In this document: in pieces, positions 1 to 4,925 of the stretch
Layout: the number at the start of each line of letters is the position of its first letter
Position numbering within the stretch: the stretch's first letter is position 1
DNA from: Sphingomonas bacterium
GTDB lineage: Bacteria > Pseudomonadota > Alphaproteobacteria > Sphingomonadales > Sphingomonadaceae
DNA: 5,402 nt
Direction: 5' to 3'
NCBI GenBank assembly: GCA_026785645.1
Contig: JAJAZM010000052.1
Coordinates: 1 to 5,402, forward strand
Translations under genes and position numbers: made by a program
Notes under the pieces: generated by a model
The model's database searches: none
What the model was told of the DNA's origin: nothing
Seen by the model: only the letters and a program-made list of their open reading frames with translations

Positions 1-534
1 GCGCAGTTGCTCGAGGACCCCAGCGCGTCCGGCCCACTGGTCGAGGCCTATCGCCGCCCGCAGCCCCTGCTCGCCGCCGGCCGCGCCCTCGCCCCCCACG
101 CCAGCGCGATGATGGACGTATCCGACGGCCTGCTGCTCGATGCATCGCGGCTGGCGTCGGCGAGCGGCGTGGCCGCCCACATCGACCTCTCGGCCCTGCC
201 ATTGTCCGACGCCTTCATCACCGCACACAGCAACGATCGCGATGCCCGACTGTTCGCCGCCACCGCGGGCGACGACTATGCCTTGCTCGTCGCTCTCACC
301 GCAACGGTCGATCCGTTCACCCTTCCTTTACCAAGCGGGACCAAAGTGACCGCGATCGGACGGCTGACCGAGGGCGAGGGGCTTTCCCTTGCCGACGGCG
401 ACACGCCGGTGCCGGTCCCGGAGCGGCTTGGGCATGAACATCGCGGCGATCAGTACCCGGCAGTGGATCGTCGCCCTGATCGGGCTGGCGTCGGGCATGG
501 CGACCGCGGTCCTGCTCCGTTAGCACCGACCTAG
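1..534 (+). CDS. thiL: Thiamine-monophosphate kinase ThiL, C-terminal part (5' end outside window)
   Basis: ThiL phosphorylates thiamine monophosphate with ATP to make thiamine diphosphate, the last step of cofactor synthesis, in the cytoplasm. The reading frame is open from base 1, so the start lies upstream; 177 residues are visible. Counting from the window edge, MMDVSDGLLLD (residues 37-47) is the family's Asp-Ser-Asp-Gly motif. ATAGDDYALL (86-95) corresponds to the GG(E/D)DYEL motif of the PurM/ThiL-type C-terminal domain. The family usually ends near a Leu-Gly-aromatic-x-His segment; here that is RLGHEHR (about residues 142-148). The frame then runs on for 29 more residues to a TAG at 532-534. 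In this tail third positions lose their strong G/C bias while another frame gains it, so the tail is probably unconserved. The identification is firm; the function of the tail is unknown. Confidence 0.93.
   Translation, partial: AQLLEDPSASGPLVEAYRRPQPLLAAGRALAPHASAMMDVSDGLLLDASRLASASGVAAHIDLSALPLSDAFITAHSNDRDARLFAATAGDDYALLVALTATVDPFTLPLPSGTKVTAIGRLTEGEGLSLADGDTPVPVPERLGHEHRGDQYPAVDRRPDRAGVGHGDRGPAPLAPT
434..523 (+). CDS. Possible 29-residue single-helix membrane protein overlapping the thiL 3' end
   Basis: An ATG at 434 opens a 29-codon frame ending in TAG at 521-523, in a different frame from thiL. GGAG at 420-423 lies 10 bases upstream and can serve as a ribosome binding site. By my count 27 of 29 sense codons end in G or C, while the thiL frame over the same bases falls to about half, which suggests selection acts on this frame. 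The product has a short polar start (MNIAAISTRQ), a hydrophobic stretch WIVALIGLASGMATAVLL (residues 11-28) and a terminal Arg. Gly17, Gly21 and Ala25 are spaced by four, a small-xxx-small pattern common in packed membrane helices. Its position suggests translational coupling to thiL. I recognise no family. It could instead be a chance frame or the remnant of an altered thiL end. Confidence 0.42.
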   Translation: MNIAAISTRQWIVALIGLASGMATAVLLR

Positions 535-535
535 A

Positions 536-582
536 CAGGCGCCTGCCCACCTCCTAAACCTCCGCCGATTTTCCGGTCGGAA
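536..582. other. Short palindromes in the thiL-hppA intergenic region
   Basis: The roughly 100-base gap between thiL and hppA contains a perfect 10-base palindrome, CAGGCGCCTG (536-545), and an interrupted one, TTCCG-GT-CGGAA (571-582). Neither is followed by a T run, so neither looks like a standard intrinsic terminator. The second lies 54 bases before the hppA start and could be a regulator site, but no regulator is indicated. I see no convincing -35/-10 pair in this gap, although an hppA promoter may lie here or upstream. Short palindromes occur by chance in GC-rich DNA. Confidence 0.2.
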
Positions 583-620
583 GTGACGTTCGGCGTCGTC
601 CGCCAAGCTCCGGGTCACAC

Positions 621-628
621 AGGGGAAG
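621..628 (+). promoter_or_regulatory. Ribosome binding site that fixes the hppA start
   Basis: AGGGGAAG lies 8 bases before the ATG at 637. It supports that ATG over the in-frame GTG at 583, which would add 18 residues with no hydrophobic or family character (MTFGVVRQAPGHTGEVLP). Confidence 0.75.
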
Positions 629-636
629 TTTTACCA

Positions 637-2742
637 ATGAATTTGGTTCTTATCGCGATCGCCTGCGGCGTCGTTGCGCTGCTTTACGGCATCCTCACCA
701 GCGGACAGGTGCTCCGCGCCTCGCCCGGCAATCCGCGCATGATGGAGGTCGCAGCCGCGATCCAGGAAGGCGCCTCGGCCTATCTCAAGCGCCAGTATAT
801 GACGATCACGATCGTCGGCGTGGTGGTTGCGGCAATCGTCTACTTCTTCCTCGGCGGGCTGTCGGCGGGCGGCTTCCTGCTCGGCGCTATCCTGTCGGGG
901 GCGACCGGGTTCGTCGGCATGAACATTTCGGTCCGCGCCAACGTCCGCACCGCGCAGGCGGCCAGCGAAGGGCTCCAGCAGGGCCTGACCATGGCGTTCC
1001 GTGCCGGCGCGATCACCGGCATGCTCGTCGCCGGTCTGGCGCTGCTCGCAATCGCCGGCTTCTTCTATTACCTCGTCGCCATCGCCGGTAACGCGCCCAA
1101 CGACCGCGCCGTGATCGACGCATTGGTGGCGCTGGCGTTCGGCGCCTCGCTGATCTCGATCTTCGCGCGGTTGGGCGGCGGTATCTTCACCAAGGCCGCC
1201 GACGTCGGCGCCGACCTGGTCGGCAAGGTCGAGGCCGGAATTCCCGAAGATGATCCCCGCAACCCCGCAGTCATCGCCGACAATGTCGGCGACAATGTCG
1301 GCGATTGCGCCGGAATGGCCGCCGATCTGTTCGAAACCTATGTCGTCACCGTCGGTGCGACGATGGTCCTCACCGCCTTGCTCGTCCGCACGGCGGGCGA
1401 CGGCCTGCTTGCGCTGATGTCGCTTCCGCTGCTGATTGGCGGCGTGTGCATCGTGACCTCGATCCTCGGCACCTACTTCGTCCGCCTCGGCAAAGGCACG
1501 AGCATCATGGGCGCGATGTACAAGGGCTTTGGCGTCACCGCGGTGACCTCGGCCGTCGCAATTTTCTTCGCCACCCAGTTCGCGCTTGGCGATCTCAATG
1601 CGACGATCACCGCCGGCGAAACCAGCTTCACCGGGATGGACCTCTACTGGTGCATGCTACTCGGGCTGGTCGTTACCGGGCTGATCATCTGGATCACCGA
1701 ATATTATACTGGCACCAATTATCGCCCGGTCCGATCGATCGCCAAGGCGTCCGAAACCGGCCACGGCACCAACGTCATCCAAGGCCTTGCGATCAGCCTT
1801 GAATCGACCGCCATGCCGACGCTCGTGATCTGCGCCGGGATTATCATCGCCTATGCGCTTGCCGGGCTGATGGGGATTGCGTTTGCGGCGACCGCGATGC
1901 TTGCTTTGGCGGGAATGGTCGTGGCGCTCGACGCTTATGGTCCGGTCACCGACAATGCCGGCGGGATCGCCGAAATGGCCGGGCTCGACGATAGCGTTCG
2001 TGCCAAGACCGATGCGCTGGATGCGGTCGGCAACACGACCAAGGCGGTGACCAAGGGTTATGCGATCGGATCGGCGGGGCTTGCCGCGCTGGTGCTGTTC
2101 GCCGCCTACACCACCGACCTGAAGGAGTTCTTCCCCAACCTGACGGTCAACTTCAGCCTGGAGAATCCGTATGTCATCGTCGGGCTGCTGCTCGGCGCAT
2201 TGCTGCCCTATCTGTTCGGCGCAATGGGCATGACCGCCGTCGGCCGTGCGGCGGGCGACGTGGTCAAGGACGTGCGCGAGCAGTTCCGCACCAACCCCGG
2301 GATCATGGATGGCACGTCGCGGCCCGATTATGCGCGCACTGTCGATCTCGTCACCAAGGCCGCGATCAAGGAGATGATCATCCCCTCGCTGCTGCCGGTG
2401 CTGGCGCCGATCGCGGTCTATTTCGTGATCACCGCCGTTGCCGGGCAAGCCGAAGGCTTTGCAGCGTTGGGCGCATTGCTCCTGGGCGTGATCGTGTCGG
2501 GCTTGTTCGTCGCCATCTCGATGACATCGGGCGGCGGCGCGTGGGACAATGCCAAGAAATATATCGAGGATGGCAACCATGGCGGCAAGGGCTCGGAAGC
2601 CCATAAGGCCGCCGTCACCGGTGATACCGTCGGCGATCCCTACAAGGATACTGCTGGCCCGGCGGTCAATCCGATGATCAAGATCACCAATATCGTCGCC
2701 TTGCTGCTGCTTGCGGCGCTGGCGGGCCATAGCGCGGTCTAG
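637..2742 (+). CDS. hppA: Membrane-bound proton-translocating pyrophosphatase, K+-independent type
   Basis: This 701-residue integral membrane enzyme hydrolyses pyrophosphate to two phosphates and uses the energy to pump protons across the inner membrane. Length and motifs match a complete M-PPase. The first membrane helix begins at the N-terminus (about residues 2-20), and further hydrophobic segments follow near 55-72, 76-95 and 121-147 and through to the C-terminus. The substrate and metal sites are present: DVGADLVGKVE (189-199); PEDDPRNPAVIADNVGD (203-219) followed by Asp223; DNAGGIAEMAG from Asp439; and GDTVGDPYKDTAGPA (662-676). GNTTKAVTKG (465-474) carries Lys469 and Thr472. K+-dependent enzymes have Ala at the first of these positions, so this is the K+-independent subtype, which pumps H+ rather than Na+. 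It follows thiL by about 100 bases with its own strong ribosome binding site. No truncation or frameshift is seen. Confidence 0.97.
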   Translation: MNLVLIAIACGVVALLYGILTSGQVLRASPGNPRMMEVAAAIQEGASAYLKRQYMTITIVGVVVAAIVYFFLGGLSAGGFLLGAILSGATGFVGMNISVRANVRTAQAASEGLQQGLTMAFRAGAITGMLVAGLALLAIAGFFYYLVAIAGNAPNDRAVIDALVALAFGASLISIFARLGGGIFTKAADVGADLVGKVEAGIPEDDPRNPAVIADNVGDNVGDCAGMAADLFETYVVTVGATMVLTALLVRTAGDGLLALMSLPLLIGGVCIVTSILGTYFVRLGKGTSIMGAMYKGFGVTAVTSAVAIFFATQFALGDLNATITAGETSFTGMDLYWCMLLGLVVTGLIIWITEYYTGTNYRPVRSIAKASETGHGTNVIQGLAISLESTAMPTLVICAGIIIAYALAGLMGIAFAATAMLALAGMVVALDAYGPVTDNAGGIAEMAGLDDSVRAKTDALDAVGNTTKAVTKGYAIGSAGLAALVLFAAYTTDLKEFFPNLTVNFSLENPYVIVGLLLGALLPYLFGAMGMTAVGRAAGDVVKDVREQFRTNPGIMDGTSRPDYARTVDLVTKAAIKEMIIPSLLPVLAPIAVYFVITAVAGQAEGFAALGALLLGVIVSGLFVAISMTSGGGAWDNAKKYIEDGNHGGKGSEAHKAAVTGDTVGDPYKDTAGPAVNPMIKITNIVALLLLAALAGHSAV

Positions 2743-2747
2743 GCCTT

Positions 2748-2821
2748 CGCTCAGCTGAAAGGTGCGAGCGGAGGGGCAACTCTCCGCCAGCAGGGCATGG
2801 CAACCCTGTCCCGCGGACAGG
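2748..2821 (+). other. Cluster of competing hairpins after hppA (possible terminator or attenuator)
   Basis: Several stems can form just after the hppA stop. CGCTC (2748-2752) pairs with GAGCG (2766-2770). GCGGAG (2768-2773) pairs with CTCCGC (2782-2787). CAGGG (2791-2795) pairs with CCCTG (2804-2808). The strongest is CCTGTCC (2805-2811) with GGACAGG (2815-2821), a 7-bp stem with a 3-base loop. Stems one and two share bases, as do stems three and four, so they exclude each other in pairs. The last hairpin is followed 13 bases later only by a weak pyrimidine stretch (CTTCCTTTT), so Rho-independent termination here is uncertain. Confidence 0.3.
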
Positions 2822-2839
2822 ATTGCGCCCCGCTTCCTT

Positions 2840-2877
2840 TTGTGACGTCGTGCCGCTAAAGGGACGCAACTTTTTTT
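2840..2877 (+). terminator. Weak candidate intrinsic terminator or attenuator with T7 tract before infA
   Basis: CGTC (2846-2849) can pair with GACG (2863-2866), and TTG (2840-2842) with CAA (2867-2869), leaving a 3-base bulge and a 13-base loop. Seven T (2871-2877) follow almost directly. The placement fits a terminator for hppA, or an attenuator in the infA leader, since infA begins 27 bases later. The stem is short and bulged, so the run of T may have another role. Confidence 0.25.
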
Positions 2878-2904
2878 CGACGATCACCCCCCCGAAGGAT
2901 TTGA

Positions 2905-3153
2905 ATGGCCAAGGAAGAACTTCTCGAGATGCGCGGCAAGGTGGTCGAGCTGCTGCCCAACGCAATGTTCCGCGTCGAGCTGGAGAATGGCCATGAAGTG
3001 CTCGGTCATACCGCGGGCAAGATGCGCAAGAACCGCATCCGCGTGCTGACCGGCGACGAAGTGCTGGTCGAACTGACTCCCTATGACCTGACCAAAGGCC
3101 GGATCACCTATCGCTTCATGCCCGGGCGCGGGGGCCCCGGCATTCCCGCCTGA
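2905..3153 (+). CDS. infA: Translation initiation factor IF-1 with a short Gly/Pro-rich C-terminal tail
   Basis: IF-1 binds the A site of the 30S ribosomal subunit during initiation and works with IF-2 and IF-3. The 82-residue product is a single OB-fold (S1-like) domain. It shows the hallmark stretches MRGKVVELLPNAMFRVELEN (9-28), GHEVLGHTAGKMRKNRIR (29-46) and TPYDLTKGRITYRF (58-71). Most bacterial IF-1 proteins stop at about 72 residues; this one continues with PGRGGPGIPA (73-82). The start is supported by GAAGGA (2894-2899), five bases before the ATG. The TGA stop overlaps the maf ATG by one base (TGATG), so infA probably leads an operon with maf, the RNase gene and yacG. A 162-base noncoding leader separates it from hppA and presumably holds a promoter, but I could not identify a convincing one. 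Confidence 0.97.
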   Translation: MAKEELLEMRGKVVELLPNAMFRVELENGHEVLGHTAGKMRKNRIRVLTGDEVLVELTPYDLTKGRITYRFMPGRGGPGIPA

Positions 3154-3725
3154 TGCGCCTGATCCTGGCGTCGGCGAGCCCGCGCCGGCTCGACCTGCTG
3201 GCCCGGATCGGGGTCACGCCCGACCAGGTCCACCCCGCCGACATCGACGAGAGCATCCCCAAGGACGAAGTGCCGCGGGTCCATGCCGAGCGGCTGGCAA
3301 GCGAGAAGGCGGCCGCGGTCGCAGCGTGCTTTCCCGACGATCTGGTCCTTGCGGCGGATACGGTGGTCGCGGTCGGTCGGCGGATCCTGCCCAAGGTCGA
3401 GGATGAAGCGACGCTTCGCAAATGCATGGCGTTGCTGTCGGGGCGGCGCCACCGCGTACTGACCGGGATTGCGCTGGCGCTTCCTGGCGGAAGCATGCGC
3501 AACCGGCTGGTCGAAACGATGATCGCGATCAAGCGACTGTCCCCCGAGGAGATCGACTTTTACGCAAGCCACGGCGAATGGCGCGGCAAGGCCGGCGGCT
3601 ATGCGCTGCAGGGCTATGGCGAAGTCTATGTCCGCCACCTCGCGGGCAGCTACTCCAACGTCGTCGGCCTGCCCCTGACAGAGACCCGGCATCTCCTCAA
3701 GTCGGCCGGTTACCCGCTTGCCTGA
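3153..3725 (+). CDS. maf: Maf-family nucleoside triphosphate pyrophosphatase, dTTP/UTP type
   Basis: Maf proteins hydrolyse non-canonical or excess nucleotides to the monophosphate and pyrophosphate in the cytoplasm. The 190 residues match full family length. The N-terminal LILASASPRR (3-12) forms the phosphate-binding loop. AADTVVAV (67-74) contains the likely catalytic Asp69. LSGRRHRVLTG (95-105) is the conserved middle motif. GKAGGYALQG (145-154) and GSYSNVVGLPLTE (165-177) complete the active site. The Gly-Lys-Ala-Gly-Gly-Tyr-x-x-Gln-Gly form resembles the YhdE branch (dTTP/UTP) rather than the YceF branch (m7GTP); that assignment is an inference from motif type. The ATG shares one base with the infA stop and has no clear ribosome binding site, so translation probably depends on coupling. 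CCGGG (3122-3126) and CCCGG (3136-3140) could form a hairpin just upstream. Confidence 0.95.
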   Translation: MRLILASASPRRLDLLARIGVTPDQVHPADIDESIPKDEVPRVHAERLASEKAAAVAACFPDDLVLAADTVVAVGRRILPKVEDEATLRKCMALLSGRRHRVLTGIALALPGGSMRNRLVETMIAIKRLSPEEIDFYASHGEWRGKAGGYALQGYGEVYVRHLAGSYSNVVGLPLTETRHLLKSAGYPLA

Positions 3726-4647
3726 GTGGCTGGTCGAGCGCGGGATTGGCGAAAGCCGCGCAGTGCTGGTCGAGCAGGGCCGGATCTTCGAGGCGCGGGT
3801 GACGCTCGACGGACAAGTGCCGGCTGGGACGATGCTTGCCGCGAAACTCAGGAGCGTTGGCCGCAACGCCGTCGCAATCGCCGATGGACGCGAGTATCTT
3901 CTCCCCAAGGGCGCGCCGGGAGTCACACAGGGCGCGGCGCTGACGATCGAAGTGACGCGCGAGGCGATCGGCAGCGAGGGCTGGAAGCGGCCACTGGCGC
4001 GGTTGGTCGATGGTCAGCCCACAGCAGCGCCCACACCGGCCGGACGGATCCTGGCCTTCCCGACCCCGCGCGACGAGCTGGAGGAGGCCCGCTGGTCCGA
4101 CCTAATCGAGGAGGCGCGCAGCGGGATCGTCGCATTCGCAGGGGGTGAGCTGCGGATCGCAGTGACCCCGGCGATGACCCTGATCGACATCGACGGCGCG
4201 CTTTGCCCGGCTGATCTCGCCATCGCCGGCGCGCGCGCCTCGGCTGAGGCAATTCGCCGTCACGGCATCGCCGGATCGATCGGGATCGACCTTCCGACCA
4301 CCAGCAAGGCCGCGCGGCAGGAAGCGGTTGAGGCGATCGATTCGATCCTTCCCCGACCCTTTGAGCGAACCGCGATCAACGGCTTCGGCTTTCTCCAGAT
4401 CGTCCGTCCGCGCCGCCACGCGAGCTTGCTCGAATTGGCGCTCGACCGCCCGGCGTATGAGGCGCGCGTTTTGCTCCGGCGAGCAGCACGCGAAACCGGC
4501 GCAGTGCAACTCGTCGCCCACCCGGCGGTGATCGCAGCGATCCCGCCTGACTGGATCGACGCGCTCGCCCGGCAGGTTGGCGGCAACGTGAGCTTGCGTG
4601 CCGACCCATCGCTCGGCATTGCTGGCGGCCATGCCGTCCGCTCCTAA
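3718..4647 (+). CDS. Short ribonuclease E/G family protein
   Basis: This family makes single-strand endonucleolytic cuts in rRNA precursors and mRNA. The 309-residue product opens with PEWLVERGIGESRAVLVEQG (2-21), the N-terminal strand pattern of RNase G/E. A reduced S1-like segment follows at about 24-96. The DNase I-like catalytic core has MTLIDIDG (153-160) and SIGIDLPT (187-194). Asp157 and Asp191 correspond to the two magnesium ligands of E. coli RNase E (Asp303 and Asp346). The later INGFGFLQIVRPR (220-232) matches the family's RxxFG-L-x-R region. The protein is much shorter than RNase G (about 490): it lacks the CPxC Zn-link and small domain, and its only Cys is Cys163. The TTG start at 3718 overlaps maf by 8 bases; no later in-frame start keeps the conserved N-terminus. 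No good ribosome binding site is visible, so coupling to maf is likely. Family membership is secure; RNA substrates are unknown. Confidence 0.88.
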   Translation: MPEWLVERGIGESRAVLVEQGRIFEARVTLDGQVPAGTMLAAKLRSVGRNAVAIADGREYLLPKGAPGVTQGAALTIEVTREAIGSEGWKRPLARLVDGQPTAAPTPAGRILAFPTPRDELEEARWSDLIEEARSGIVAFAGGELRIAVTPAMTLIDIDGALCPADLAIAGARASAEAIRRHGIAGSIGIDLPTTSKAARQEAVEAIDSILPRPFERTAINGFGFLQIVRPRRHASLLELALDRPAYEARVLLRRAARETGAVQLVAHPAVIAAIPPDWIDALARQVGGNVSLRADPSLGIAGGHAVRS

Positions 4648-4810
4648 ACCTTGCCCCTTATGCGGCAAGCCGCCGTCGCCCGGCGACACTCCGTTCTGCA
4701 GCCGAGGCTGCAAAGACCGTGACCTTCTGAAATGGCTTGGCGAGGGTTACTTGATTCCCGGCCCACCCGCCCACATCGACGGGCTGGACAGCGACGAGAC
4801 CGACGGTTAG
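4631..4810 (+). CDS. yacG: DNA gyrase inhibitor YacG, zinc-binding small protein
   Basis: YacG is a small zinc protein that in E. coli binds GyrB and blocks gyrase activity. The 59-residue product has four zinc-ligand cysteines in the family arrangement: CPLC (Cys8, Cys11) and CSRGC (Cys23, Cys27). The typical KDRDLLKWLGEGYLIPGPP stretch (28-46) follows, then a short acidic tail. The ATG at 4631 gives the usual YacG N-terminus. An in-frame GTG at 4598 would add 11 residues lying wholly within the RNase gene and is not favoured. It overlaps the RNase gene by 17 bases and only a weak GGCGG (4624-4628) precedes it, so it is probably translated by coupling at the end of the infA operon. tRNA-Phe starts 40 bases downstream. 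Confidence 0.93.
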   Translation: MPSAPKPCPLCGKPPSPGDTPFCSRGCKDRDLLKWLGEGYLIPGPPAHIDGLDSDETDG

Positions 4811-4850
4811 TGACCGCGCTGCTCGAACGGACAGATCGTCCCGACGGTGC

Positions 4851-4925
4851 GCCCGGGTAGCTCAGTGGTAGAGCAGGCGATTGAAAATCGCCGTGTCGGT
4901 GGTTCGACTCCGCCCCTGGGCACCA
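4851..4925 (+). tRNA. tRNA-Phe (anticodon GAA), CCA encoded
   Basis: The cloverleaf is complete. The acceptor stem GCCCGGG (4851-4857) pairs with CCTGGGC (4915-4921) with one G-U pair. The D arm is GCTC/GAGC (4860-4874). The anticodon stem GGCGA/TCGCC (4876-4880, 4888-4892) encloses TTGAAAA with anticodon GAA at 4883-4885. The T arm is GGTGG, TTCGACT, CCGCC (4898-4914). The discriminator A (4922) and an encoded CCA (4923-4925) follow. The 40 bases between yacG and the tRNA show neither a clear promoter nor a terminator, so the tRNA may be processed from the upstream operon transcript. The minus-strand kinase gene ends at the very next base. Confidence 0.97.

Noticed and set aside
583..636. 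GTG at 583 as the hppA start
   Set aside because: The ATG at 637 has a strong ribosome binding site at the right distance and begins the first membrane helix directly, as in the family.
1276..1305. Tandem repeat GACAATGTCGGC within hppA
   Set aside because: It encodes the DNVGDNVGD motif conserved in all membrane pyrophosphatases, so it is protein constraint and not a DNA repeat element.
1657..2730. Long 357-codon open frame on the minus strand inside hppA
   Set aside because: The plus strand encodes all M-PPase motifs over the same bases. The antisense product is Arg/His/Asp-rich without family features, as expected of a shadow frame in GC-rich DNA.
2839..2861. Possible infA promoter (TTGTGA at 2840 or GCTAAA at 2855)
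   Set aside because: No correctly spaced pair of -35 and -10 elements could be matched, so no promoter is called.
3108..3926. 272-codon minus-strand open frame across maf and the start of the RNase gene
   Set aside because: It crosses two well-identified plus-strand genes and shows no recognisable domain; long antisense frames are common at this GC content.
4598..4630. GTG at 4598 as the yacG start
   Set aside because: It would add 11 residues buried in the RNase gene; the ATG at 4631 gives the normal YacG N-terminus.
4102..4713. 203-codon minus-strand open frame over the RNase gene and yacG
   Set aside because: It is antisense to conserved catalytic regions of real genes and has no motif of its own.
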